A DNA stretch of 64,000 nucleotides, taken from NCBI RefSeq assembly GCF_950023065.1, contig NC_088678.1, positions 82,555,590 through 82,619,589 of the forward strand, read 5' to 3'. A program made the translations under genes and the position numbers. The stretch is from Planococcus citri (Eukaryota; Arthropoda; Insecta; Hemiptera; Pseudococcidae). Positions 25,346 to 37,500 of this stretch are shown here, in pieces. The stretch's first letter is position 1, and the number at the start of each line of letters is the position of its first letter. The notes beneath the pieces are model-generated. The model worked only from the letters and a program-made list of their open reading frames with translations, did not search any database and had not been told where the DNA came from.

Positions 25346-25902
25346 AATCGCGATCAAAAACGAGCCGTTCTCGAATTTAATCACATTTACCTCGGATCAA
25401 ATCAACGAATCGACGTTATTAATCTTGTTGGAACTAATAAATCCATAGATCAAGATCAAGTTCGAGCTCTCCTCGTGACATTCAATGTTTCGGCCATTTG
25501 AATTTCGCAATATCTGTCGAATTTCTTCGAACATATACCTATTACCTATACGAAGTAAGTATGGGTCGTACTCGTATTAAACCTTACGAGGTCGTAAATA
25601 GGTGTTAAAAAAAAGGCTGGTTGTGGTTATAAAATCAATTATCGTTTTATGTCGGCGACCGACAAATAATTTTCGAATAAAGTAGAAATAATTGCGAGAC
25701 CGTTTATCATCGAGACATATGTGACCTTCCGCAACATATTTCCCAACACCAACTCGATCTGAAATTGGCGCAAATTAACGATTGTTTCAGTTTCACGTTC
25801 ACCACTAACACAGTATCTATATTGTGCCTCTGTTAGTATATTAGATGGAGTATTTCGGTACCCTCTGTGTCGATGTCGTCGTGGGCACTGTAGTAAGCTT
25901 AC
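25346..25902. other. Unique DNA, no gene seen
   Basis: No recognisable gene. If the candidate exon at 25903-26007 (-) is real, this is the start of its downstream intron. Confidence 0.4.
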
Positions 25903-26007
25903 TGGTGTTTTTGATGCGGGAGATTTCATCGGCATAGCTCCGAAAATAAAATTAAAATTCCGCTCGTCGACGTCGAGTTTGGTATAGGACTTGGACGATG
26001 AAAACAT
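25903..26007 (-). other. Candidate first coding exon, - strand (weak)
   Basis: The stretch 25.9-26.2 kb is CpG-richer than its surroundings. On the - strand TAA directly precedes ATG at 26007. A 35-codon frame follows (starts MFSSSKSYTKLDVDE, later IFGAMPMKSPASK) and reaches a donor-like ACCA|GTAAGC in phase 0. I do not recognise the peptide and found no partner exon. It may be chance. Confidence 0.2.
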
Positions 26008-27062
26008 TTACCAACTCGTCGTTCACAACAAATATACCGACGACGACGAGTCTTAGGAAACGCCACGAATTACGTTTAATTTATGTCAACGTGTATTCTT
26101 TTACACGAAGCTGAGGACCGTTTCGGCTTCGTTAGCATTCAATTGGAAATCACTCGAATACACCGCGAATCACAATTAGCCTCAGGCTCGCCGATGAAGC
26201 CGCAACACACCATACCGCACTGTGTCGGTTACTTCCACTAATTAGTCACAATTTCCAGTTTCCACCATCCATCCAAGTTTCCCGAACACCAGACGAATCA
26301 GTTATTTGAAAGGGATTTCCCCGCATCGAGACATTCTTCGAGTCGATCGTCAGCACATCAAGTATAGATATGGGTCTTCTTGGATAGTTGGATGTTTTGT
26401 GGTAGCCAATTACAACATGTGCTTGAACATAAGTCACAAATTAATCACTGAACATCGATTTCCTTTCGAAAATGATCTCTTAATTAATCAAAAAAGCCGA
26501 AACTGGTTGCAGATGTATGCCTTAACTGATTAAACACGTGTTAATTTGAGCAGAGAAAGCTGAGAAGTGTTTTTTAAAAATAATTGTGGAATCAATATTC
26601 AATTTATGTACAAACAGTAGTATTTTGAAGCTCAGAAAACGTTTCAATTTCATTAACAAAATTTACAAAAAAAAAATCCAGTATCACCGAAAAAAAATTT
26701 AAGATCAGTACCTATGGGAGTTTTAAGAAATTTTGACGATGAAAGGTAATCCAAAATTAAAGTCGGGGACAATTTTTTGCAATTTTTTCATTTTTATGAG
26801 AATTTTACAAAAAATCAAAAATACTGATCGGAGGACCAAGGGAATTTTTTTTACTTGAAAAAGAAATTATTTAGCAGGGGTGATGGGGACAAATTTGAAT
26901 CATGATTCGATCCAACACACGATTCAAATGAAAAATGTCCTGATTGCTTCTCCCTGTGGTCATTAAATTAGATTTTTTTTATGAATAACATTTTACTCAA
27001 GTTTTGAGATGCTTTATCAACAAGTTGTTGTTTTCTAATATTCCATTAATTTTTGGTTACAG
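26008..27062. other. Unique DNA, no gene seen
   Basis: A CpG-richer part (to about 26.25 kb) is followed by AT-rich sequence. No supported gene. Confidence 0.4.
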
Positions 27063-27185
27063 CTTTGAAAGATCTTTATGCAATCTTCATCATTTTCATG
27101 ATACAATGGGCAATTTGGCATCTCCTGAAAGTCAACTTCACAAACACAAAGACAGGGTTCGTATTCAATTTTCTTCAAAAATAAA
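27063..27185 (+). other. Candidate internal exon, + strand (weak)
   Basis: A good pyrimidine-rich acceptor (CATTAATTTTTGGTTACAG) precedes 123 nt ending at AAA|GTAAGTTT. One frame is open throughout (contains HDTMGNLASPESQLHKHKDR); a second is open but stops at the last codon. The peptide is not recognised and no partner exon was found, so this could be chance in AT-rich DNA. Confidence 0.2.
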
Positions 27186-27189
27186 GTAA

Positions 27190-28060
27190 GTTTAGCTGCT
27201 AAAAAAAGCTTAAAAAAGAGACCAAAAAAGTGACAAAACGCGAGCAAAAGATTTCAAATGTAGAAAAAAATCACTCAAAAAAAATTAACAGAACATTACA
27301 AAATTTAAAATGAATGTTCTGTTTTTTAAATTTGAAAAGTTGAAAATTATTTTGAAACTTTTTGATGAAATTGAAAAAGCGAGACTTTCTGACAATCTTT
27401 GGCAACGAAATGAGAATTTTTTGCAATTTTTAACAAAATAAAGCGAGATTTTGACAATTTAAAAAAAATGATGGTCTTTTGGACAACTTTTGGCAAAAAT
27501 ACGATTTTTGCACTAGCGATAATTTTTAGAAATTTCTGACAAATAAGCGAGACATTAGGATAATTTTTGATAAAAATAGGTAGTAAAAGTCTTTAGCAGT
27601 TTTGCTAAAAAGCAAAAAATTTGACAGTATTAGCAAAAATTAACAATTTTTTGGAATCATTGGCAGAAAAATTATTTTTTTGCAATTTATTTCCAAAAAG
27701 TGAGGATTGGTTGCATTTTTTTTTTTTTTTTTGGAAAAAAAACGAAACTATTTCGTAATTTTTGGAAATTTTACATGAAACAACGAGACTTTTCAATAGT
27801 CAAAAAGCCACATTTTTTTGGACATTTTTTTTGTCAAAAAATAAGTCTTTTGGATGATTTTTGAAAAAAGTACCTACTTCCGATTTTTTGGAATTTCTCT
27901 TTACAAAAAACCTAGAATTTGTGACGATGAAACCTACAATTTTAACAAAAAACAGGACTTTTTGGCACATGTAGCCAAAAAAATGATACTTTCTCACAAT
28001 CTTTGTTAAAAATGAGAGACTTTGTTTCAATTTTTCAGTCAAAAGCGAGATTTTCTTACA
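27190..28060. repeat. Low-complexity tandem array, second block
   Basis: Degenerate GCGAGACTTT / TTTTTGGCAATTTTT units as in the block at 18541-19320. The two blocks share the same vocabulary and spacing. The array runs directly into the family A foldback at about 28.07 kb. Confidence 0.6.
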
Positions 28061-28069
28061 AGGGAACCA

Positions 28070-29385
28070 GAACCTCTTGAAGTGTCACACTCCGATTTGA
28101 ATGGGACCGCGATTTTTGGAAAGAGCATAGTCTAAAACCCCCAAAACCAAATTTTCAGCTGCCCAAGTTCATTTTTCGATTTTTGGCGAATTTTTGAAAA
28201 TTCAAAATTGACTGTTTTTGGCGATTTATGTTTTTTTTTCTAAAAGTACTTACTTGATCAGTAAAAATGGTCAAAATAAGTCCCAAAACTAATATTAATT
28301 ACTCAAATCCAAATTTTACCATTTCCAGCCATTCTGGAGCCTCCAGTGCGATTTTTCATATTTCTCCAGAATTTTGAATTTGCTCCAGAAGGCGTGAATA
28401 TGCAGTTGGGCAGCTAAAAATTGAGTTGTGTATTAAACTCGACCTGTTTAACGAGTTTATCTACATTTGAGCCGATTTTGAGAGTGACACCTCAAGAGTG
28501 GTTTTTTGAGGTGTCACTCTCGCTCTAAAACGGCTGGAAATGGTAAAATTTGCGCTCCGGGGATTAGTTCTTAAAGAAATACAGCGATTCACATAAATTT
28601 CAAAAATTTCCTCACAAACGGTTATCTTTTGATTTTTTGGATTTTTTAATTATGAAAAAGCTGGTCAAAAAACCACTCTTGAGGAGTCACTCCCAAAATC
28701 GGCTCAAATGTAGATAAACTCGTTAAACAGGTCAAGTATAATACACAACTCGATTTTTAGCTGCCCAACTGCATATTCACGCCTTCTGGAGCAAATTCAA
28801 AATTCTGGAGAAATTGAAAAATCGCACTGGAGGCTCCAGAATGGCTAGAAATTGTGAAATTTGGATTTGGGGGGTTAGTTTTGGACAAAATACAGCGATT
28901 CACGTGAATTTCAAAAATTTCCACACAAACGGGTATCTTTTGATTTTTTGGATTTTTTAATTATGAAAAAGCTGGTCAAAAAGCCACTTTTGAGGTGTCA
29001 CTCTCAAAATCGGCTCAAATGTAGACAAACTCGTTAAACAGGTCGAGTGTAATATACAACTCGATTTTTAGCTGCCCCACTTCATATTCACGCCTTCTGG
29101 AGCAAATTCAAAAATTCTGGAGAAATTGAAAAATCGCGCTGGAGGCTCCAGAATGGCTGGAAATGGTAAAATTTGGATTTGGGTAATTAATATTAGTTTT
29201 GGGACTTATTTTGACCATTTTTATTGATCAAGTACGTACTTTTTAAAAAAAGCATAAATCACCAAAATAGTCAATTTTGAATTTTCAAACATTCGCCAAA
29301 AATCGAAAAATGAACTTGGGCAGCTGAAAATTTGGTTTTGGGGATTTTCGACTATGCTCTTTCCAAAAATCGCGGCCCTCTTATG
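28070..29385. repeat. Foldback repeat, family A, most complete copy
   Basis: The ends are reverse complements: GACCGCGATTTTTGGAAAGA near 28100 and TCTTTCCAAAAATCGCGGCC near 29375. Inside each arm, from the tip: AAACCAAATTTTCAGCTGCC, a TTTTTGGCGAATTTTTGAAA stretch, GTCAAAATAAGTCCCAAAAC, TTCTGGAGCCTCCAG, AACTCGACCTGTTTAACGAG and GGTGTCACTC...GGTTTTTTGA. The centre (28.5-29.0 kb) holds further direct copies of the inner unit, so the element is a foldback with an expanded middle. No open frame is conserved. Confidence 0.75.
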
Positions 29386-30909
29386 TCAAGCAAATTCTCA
29401 CACTACAAAAACGTGCGATAAGAACAATTTATAAAATACCTCTAAGACAAACATGCTGGCCCACCTTTGTTGATAATAAAATTCTCACTACAATATCACA
29501 ATAATATAATATTTTGGACATATCTCTCATGGTTTATACTGGGGTTATAACCTTTCCAAAAATTGTGATGGGTTTCGAAATAGATCACAGATTGATTCAA
29601 ACGCCTTCAGAAAAAAAAAGACGATAAGGACATTTTCAAATAATTGAAAATACAAAAAAGAACCGGTACAACAACGTGTAAAAGAATCATTTTCCAAGGT
29701 TATAGAAATTACTATAATCTGAAAATTATAATTTCGAAAGGATTTATAGCATCATCGTCAGTCGAGGGAATTTTTGGATTACTCTTGGTTCGGTAAACAC
29801 ATCGTTGAAATTGAAAAAAAGTTCTCACAGGTTCGCAGGTAATGGTACCTAGGTCTATTGCCTATGGCCAAGATGCCGCAGCGTCTCCACTCCCCACTAC
29901 CCACAACCCTATTCGAATGAATTCCGATGTTGACAGTTGCACCGAGGCGTTTCTGACTAGTCACTTCAATTAGAATTGAAGATAAATGGAAACCATTTCG
30001 GTGTATCCGTTAATGCTGTCTTCAGAAGGCTTAATTTGATTTAAGCAACAAGTCAAGGTTCAAGTCCGAGTATATTTACTCCTATAACGCTGTGAGTTTT
30101 AATTGTCGATATGCTCGACGACGTTGCGTTCTATTCGTCGTTATCTTCGCCTCGGACGGAAACAATCTTACGCTTTTTTAAATTCCCTTCAAAAGCGGTA
30201 ATAATGTTGGTAAATTCGCCGTTTCCTGCCCACCGTATGAAAAAAACTCTTCGCCATTTTCATTTAATTAAGGCGAAGAAGGTGCATCTGCATACCAAGT
30301 ACACAGTATATACACACCGCGTTCAGGGTTCCCTCGGTGCCAAGCCATTCATCATTTTAAGGTATACGCGGAAACCCTGGCGCCGCAACCCTTGTACCAG
30401 CTAATACCTATACCTATACGTATTTCTACACACAAAATGATGTGAAGAAAATTCTCAGAATTTTTTTCTTTTCCTTCTTAAGCATTGAAAACTTTGTCAA
30501 AATACTTATTCGAGAATAGGTATAGATAGAGATACTCGATGGCTTCAACAATACATTTCAAAGTAGCCTAGGTATTTCCATTCAACACTCAATTACTAAC
30601 CGGTTTCCAGGCATTATATTTTCGTTACACTCGGTTAATTAACCTTTCAGTTTTGTCGGTTATAATGGAAAATTTCTCATTTTTTAATATCGATTGGTGC
30701 ATTCAAAAAGGGATAAGACAGCTTTGACATTTTTAAAGAGTTATTAATGCGTTTCTCGCTTTCGAGTGTTTATTCTTCGTAAAACTCGCCAGTTTTTAGG
30801 CCATAGAACTCACAACTGAAATACGACAAAAAAAAAGGGTATAGACCGAGACAACTCGAACGATCATTCTAATATTTCGTCAGAAATTGCAACCAGACTG
30901 GAAGCAATG
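29386..30909. other. Unique DNA, no gene seen
   Basis: No recognisable gene. A 97-codon frame (30111-30404, +) has no known motif and no splice context. Confidence 0.45.
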
Positions 30910-33243
30910 CATTGGCTTATATGGAGTAATTGCACTCCCTCCCGATCCTCCAGGACCACTTTTTCCTTAAAGAAGACATCCTAAGGAACATTTTAAAGCC
31001 CACTTGCCAAAAAAAAATGTTGGCCCTACCAACAAAATGGCGGCCATTTTGATTGACAGGTCAGCCGAAATCGCAGATTTTACTTCCAGCGAAATTTTCA
31101 GATCAAAAGAGCAAACAAATAATTCATCACCACTTCACCAGCCACAGTTTCAATCACTGAAAAGCATTTTGCGATTTTTGGTTAATTTTAAAAAATCTAA
31201 TTTCAGCCAAAAATGAGAAAGATAATCAAAATTTTACCAAATTGACATAGAAATCTGAAATTTGGCATATACCATTTTCAACCTACCAAATCGATTGGAA
31301 ACAGTTTCAAACCAATTTGAGCACTTTTTAGAGTCCCATGCAGATTTTTAAACCCTGAAATTTCCATAAAATTTCATCAAATGAAATTGGAAATCCGAAA
31401 TTCACTCTTTTCGACCACGGAGGTCTAAAAATAGTAGCTGGAAGCTTCAATTACGACTTTAAACCACCTGCCCTCGACTTCATAGCGTATTGAAATTAGT
31501 TCGCAGAGTGAATTTCGGCTTTCCAACTTCATTTTCATGAAATTTCGCGGAAATTTCAATTTTCAAAAATTTGCTGGAGGCTCCAGGAATTTTCAAAAAG
31601 TTGCTGGAGGGTCCAAAATGACTTGAATCCATCTACAGTCGGCTTGATAGCGTGTTGAAATTGGGAGTGCAGAGTGAATTTTGGATTTCCAGCTCAGTTT
31701 GGTAAAATTCAACGAAAATTCAGACCATTGAAAAATCTGCTGGAGGCTCCAATAATTTCCAAAAAGGTCTTTGGGTACTCCAAAAAAGACGGCTTTCCTA
31801 CTGCATTTGATAAAATTTGATGGAAATTTCAACTTTCAAAAATTTGCTGGAGGCTCCTGGAATTTTCAAAAAGTCACTGGAGGGTCCAAAATGACTTGAA
31901 TACACCTGCAGTCGACTTGATAGCGTGTCGGAGTTGGAGTGCAGAATGAATTTTGGATTTCCAGCTCCGTTTGGTAAAATTTTCCGGAAATTTCGAACAT
32001 TGAAAAATCTGCTGGAGGCTCCAGTAATTTACAAACAGTCGCTGGAGGCTCCAAAATGACTTAAATCCACCTGCAGTCGACTTGACAGCGTGTTGAAATT
32101 GGAGTGCAGAGTGAATTTTGGATTTCCAGCTCAGTTTGGTAAAATTTAACGAAAATTTAGACCATACAAAAATCTGCTGGAGGCTCCAGTAATTTCCAAC
32201 AAGGTCGTTGGGTGCTCCAAAAAGATGGCTTTCCTACTGCATTTTATAAAATTTGGGTGGAAATTTCTACTTTCAAAAATTTGCTGGAGGCTCCAGGAAT
32301 TTTCAAAAAGTCACTGGAGGGTCCAAAATGACTTGAATACACCTGCAGTCGACTTGATAGCGTGTCGGAGTTGGAGTGCAGAGTAAATTTTGGATTTCCA
32401 GCTCCGTTTGGTAAAATTTTCCGGAAATTTCGAGCATTGAAAAATCTGCTGGAGGCTCCAGTAATTTCCAAAAAGTCGCTGGAGCCTCCAAAAAGATTTG
32501 AGATCTACCTGCAGTTGACATCATAGAGTATTGAAATCAGTTTACAACATTAATTTCTACTTTCCAACTGCATTTGATGATATTTTGTGGAAATTTCAAG
32601 TTTCAAAAATTTACTGGAGGCTCGAAAAATTTTCAAAAAGTCGCTGGAGGCTCCAAAATGGCTTAAACTCTCCAGCAGTAACCTTAATAGCATGTTTAAG
32701 ATGGAATGCAGGGTGAATTTCAGATTTCCAACTTCATTGCGGATGAAATTTTGTGTAAATTTCAAGTTTCAAAAAACTGCAAGAGGCTCCAAAATTGCTC
32801 AAAATGGTTTGAAACCGTTTCCGATCGATTGATAGGTTGAAAATAGAGTATATGCCAAATTTCAGCTTTCTTGGTCAATTTGGTGAAATTTCGATTTTTT
32901 TCTCATTTTTTGGCTCAAATTGGATTTTTTTAAATTCGCCAAAAATCGCAAAATGCATTTTATCACTCGAGATTTTGGCTGGTGATGAATTTTTGCATGT
33001 TCTTTCAATCTAGCTTTGTCCTATTGAAAAAATTTCGTGCGAATCCTATGTTGGAAAGCAGAATTTGCAATTTTGGCTGACCTGTCGATCAAAATGGCCG
33101 CCATTTTGTTAGTAGGGCCCAACCTTTTTTTGACAAGTGTGCTTCAAAATGTTCCTTAAGATGTCCTTCTTCAAAAAAAAAAGTTGTCCTGGAGGATCAG
33201 AAGGTGGGAGGGGGTGCAACTACTCCAAATATGACACAGGACT
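30910..33243. mobile_element. TAGTCCGG foldback family, diverged long copy
   Basis: The left end (GGAGTAATTGCACTCCC, AAGAAGACATCCTAAGGAAC, ACAAAATGGCGGCCATTTTG) and right end (AAAATGGCCGCCATTTTGTT, AATGTTCCTTAAGATGTCC, GGGGGTGCAACTACTCC) mirror each other. Between them lie many CTGGAGGCTCC units about 75-115 bp apart, including a directly duplicated segment (about 31590-31830 against 32080-32280, and 31840-32030 against 32260-32470). The terminal TAGTCCGG repeats themselves are eroded. It is older than the other copies, judging by divergence. Confidence 0.75.
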
Positions 33244-35540
33244 AAAAATAATAAGTTCGAAAACGTGTCTCAAAATGTTTGCATAAGAAAATTTCTTGAA
33301 ATGCATTTTTTCGTACACGAAAAATTCATTAAGAAATTACATCATAACGATTTAGCCGACAGGCCTGCTGCAATTATCACGTTGCTTGTATCGTTTATGT
33401 ACAGGTATTTATCATTTTTCTTAGAACAGCCTGCACGCCGCCGCTTCGTCAACTCGCCAATTAAATAAAATAACTATTTCTTTCATCCTTTAATTAGCTT
33501 ATTTAACGATGAGAAATCTTCGAGTTTTAACAACAAAGAGTCGTCTGTTCGCGAGAAAATGGTAAATTAACGCTATCTGTACCATAGTTTCAGAACCGCT
33601 ATAGGAACAAGGTTAAAAACAGTAAAAAATTTATCAACTTGTAAAGAACGGTTCATCGAATGAAAAAATTCAGGTAGCAGGTACACAGGTAGATTAAATT
33701 AAAATAATTTATCTGAATTTCAATTAATAAAAATTGGTATCTATTTAATTGATTGAATTTCACTTTATTTTTGTTCTTATTATTGCTCGAGTTAATGAGA
33801 ATTAATTTTAATTTTCAGCTGATTTTTATTCTTCAAATTGAATTAGTTCATCGAAATGAGTATCAACAATACGTATTTGTAGGAAAAATAATAAAAGTTG
33901 AATTTGAAAATGAAATAAAACCAAAATCGCCTCGATTTATGAACCTACATCAACATACTACGAGTATGTATAAGTACCATTTTCCTTCCTCCACCCATTA
34001 ATCTATTTATAAACTGATAAATACAGACAGATTTCGAAAAATTCAAAATCACATAGACCTATACGCGTAATTATTTTAAAATATCATTAATTTACTTCAA
34101 AATGAAAATTACAGACCAAAATCCAATTTAAAAAATCACACACACGAGTTTGCAATAGATGTATACCTATACCAAAAGCATCATTTTCCAACCCAAAACG
34201 AACCTCAATAATTATATAATTAAAATTAGAATTGTTTCCATAACCCTGTACAACATAACAAATTACCAACAGAACAAAACGAAAGACAATACACAGCCAT
34301 ATCATGAAACAGCATTGTAAATTGCTATGGTACTCGATTGTTGCTTATTTGCGTACCTATTTTTGTTTAAAAATCAATCTCTGGCAACGTTTTTTCAGTT
34401 CAGCATTCAAAAAAAAAAAAAAAAAAATTATTCATTACTCATTTCAATACGATGAACCATTCGTATAGATTTGTTCCTAATTTGGAAAATGGAATTTGAA
34501 AAGCACCTAGTGCTAAGTTTGACAAATAGTACTACCTCCTACGAGTACGTGCGGATAAAGTTCAAAACTCTGGCGATGAATGTGGTGTTCACTGTTCAAG
34601 GTAAACTCAGGTTGGAAAATATGGTCGAGGTTCTGAGAAAAATGACTGCGCAATACCGAGTAAGAATTCTTTTCTACAATTTGACCATATAATTATCTCG
34701 TTCATTATAATACACATCTGGATCTGGTTCATGACATCGAAAAATCTACACTGTGGTCGGGTTCAGCGTTCATTTCAAAGGAATACGAAATCATTTGACG
34801 GGCGTTATACGTACGTATGTAGAAGATGAAAACGTGTTTCAGATGTTTGCTCAAAAACGAAACGGCAATGAGGCGTTAGAAAAATAAAAATCTATTATGC
34901 ATCGTCTACTGAGATGATAATCTACGAAATTGAAATCATAAGTGGAGCGAATAAATTAAAATAGGGATTGAAAGTTTGAAAAAGAATAAGAAATGACATT
35001 TGGAAACTTCTCATGTTTGGCTGCGACTAGTGACTGGTGGCTTCAGGCATTGATTTTAGCGTGGCTTCAGGTACATACCTAGTACCTACCTAGTTCATAT
35101 AGAGTAAGTAGGCCTACGAAAATGTAAGTTCATCTCGTCTACGTTTGAAATTCTTGCTGAATTACGGACTCTATTGTGCACGTAGAATGAGGTCAAACCA
35201 TCTTCTTCGCTGCATTCGAACAAGTACCATACTTATTTTTCAGGTGTAATACGAGTATGTGTACGTAAAACCGCTAAATATATTTTCAATTCTTGTGTTA
35301 TCACGTGTTTGGTATATCCACCCATAACTAGGTACCTCATATTACCGACATACAACCTACATACTTTCATTTACCTATCATAGTTTGAATTTGAGATGCA
35401 GGTACCTAAACATATTATGCATGAAATTTTTTTTCCAAGCAGTGAAATGATAACTGATATATGACGAATTAATGATCCTTAGTCCATTTTTGGATTTATA
35501 CGTACTCGTACCTACTCCGAATTTTCTCAACATTTCTTAA
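33244..35540. other. AT-rich DNA, no gene seen
   Basis: No recognisable gene or bounded repeat. A poly-A run lies near 34411-34428. Frames at 33753-34001 and 34471-34692 (+) have no known motifs. Confidence 0.45.
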
Positions 35541-36740
35541 TAGGTCCCAATTTTTGATGCCCAAAATTCTTCAAAAATGCTCAAAATACATTCACATCGA
35601 AATATTTAATTTTTTTCTCAAAATTTTCACCCATTTTGACACGTTGTATGGCACTTTTTCAAAAAAAACCTCAACTCAGGAGTTCAATTTAGATGCTCAA
35701 AATTCTTCAAAAATTATCAAAATACATTTTCATTGAAATATTTAATTTTAATTTCAATTTTCGAAATTTTAAGCTTTTTTGATACGTTATGACATCCCCC
35801 CCAAAAAAAACTCAAACTCATAAGCTCAATTTAGATGCTCAAAATTCTTCAAAAATGCTCAAAATACATTTTCATCAAAATATTTGATATTCAATTTTTT
35901 TTTCTAGAAATTTTAAGCTGTTTTGATACGTTATGACATTTTCCCCCAAAAATAACTCAAAATCACGAGCTCAATTTATATCTCAAAATTCTTCAAAAAT
36001 GCTCAAAATACATTTTCATCCAAATATTTAATTTTAATTTTTTTTCCTCGAAATTTTAACCTGTTTTGATACGTTATGGCAATTTTTCCCCAAAAAAAAA
36101 CTGAACTCATGACCTCAATTTATATGCTCAAAATTCTTCAAAAATGCTCAAAATACATTTTCATCAAAATATTTAATTTTAATTTTTTTTCTCGAAATTG
36201 TAGGCTGTTTTGATACGTTATGACATCCCCCCCTCAAAAAAAATCAACTCATGACCTCAATTTAGATGTTCAAAATTCTTCAAAAATGCTCAAAATACAT
36301 TTTCATCCAAATATTTTAATTTCTCGCGAAATTTTACATCATTGACCACTTCGATAGGTCGCGGGTCGCATGACACGTCGTTTGGCACTTTATCAAAAAA
36401 AACTAAAACTCATGACCTTAGTTCATATGCTCAAAATTCTTCATAAATGCTCAAAATACGTTCTCGTCGAAACATTCGAATTTTTCACGAAATTTTACAC
36501 CGTTTTGACAGGTCGCGTGACAATTTTTCATTCGGGGTTCAACATTTTCAAAACTGCTTAAAAAAGTAATCATCGTTTCAATTTTCGTCCTCAAAATTCG
36601 TCTAAAATGCTCAAAATACATTTTCGTCGAAATTTTTCTACTCTGCGAGGAATTTCACCTCTTTTGAATAGGGCACACAATTTTTCAAAAATGCTCAAAA
36701 TACATAAATTCCAATTTATGGCGAAATTTCAACATGTTTC
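35541..36740 (+). repeat. Tandem array, ~142-bp unit, about eight copies
   Basis: The landmark ATGCTCAAAATTCTTCAAAA recurs near 35556, 35692, 35834, 35975, 36123, 36267, 36427 and 36588, a step of about 136-161 bp. Each unit also has AAATACATTTTCATC, a TTTAATTTT stretch, GTTTTGATACGTTATGACA and CTCATGACCTCAATTTA. Edge units are more diverged. This is a minisatellite-like array within the presumed - strand intron. Confidence 0.85.
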
Positions 36741-37500
36741 GAAAGGTAGCATGACTTTTGGGACAGACGGGACATGGATTGATTTTTTTTCAGCAAGTGA
36801 ATTTTCTCAACAAAATGACTTAGTTGGATTCTATAATTGCTCCAGACTGCTGAAACTTGCAGAAAGTCTCTTTACTGCCAAAAATATTTCAAAAGTTCAA
36901 AGTTGAGCTTTTAGCTTTCATAAGCTCGAAAAATTTCGGAGCTATAGTTTGAAAATTTGAAATAAAAATGTAGATAGTATAAATTTTAAGGATGTTTACA
37001 AGTTTGAACTTTTCGCGGTGGGATTCACAAAATCATGGAGGGGGGAATAAGAACTTACGAAGCCCCAAAATTTTGATCAAAATGTAAAGAAATGTCAATT
37101 ATCTTGTGACATATCATTTTATAAGTTTTCAAAAACGCTGAATACAAATTTCAACCCAGTTTTTACCGTTTGAGTCCTCTAAAACCCCCAATTGGACCTT
37201 TGAATTTCCTGCAAACTGAAAAAATCGTGAGCCTTTAAAATACATTATTTTTGAATTTACCTTTCAAATTTTTAAATTCAAACCCTGAAATTTTGAAAGA
37301 TTTTGAAAATTGAACTTTCAAAAAAGCTCAACTTTGAACTTTACATTACTGGCAAATATTCTTGAAGCTACAATCACTCAGGTTAGTTTGAAAATGTGAG
37401 GGGGGGGGGGTGTTAAAAATGATCATTTTTCACGCCCTCCATCCCTCTTGAAAATTACGATTCTATAGGAAAAATTCATAGCATTCTTCAAATGTGACCA
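36741..37500. repeat. Repeat-rich segment with a reversed copy of the ~60-bp motif
   Basis: The dispersed motif occurs in reverse at about 37098-37157 (GTGACATATCATTTTATAAG ... CGCTGAATAC). A poly-G tract is near 37400. No gene. Confidence 0.5.

Noticed and set aside
30050..30080. B-box-like GGTTCAAGTCC
   Set aside because: No A box or acceptor stem at the required spacing.
35541..36740. Regular repeats considered as a CRISPR array
   Set aside because: Units are about 142 bp and diverged, with no short identical repeats separated by unique spacers, in a clearly eukaryotic context.
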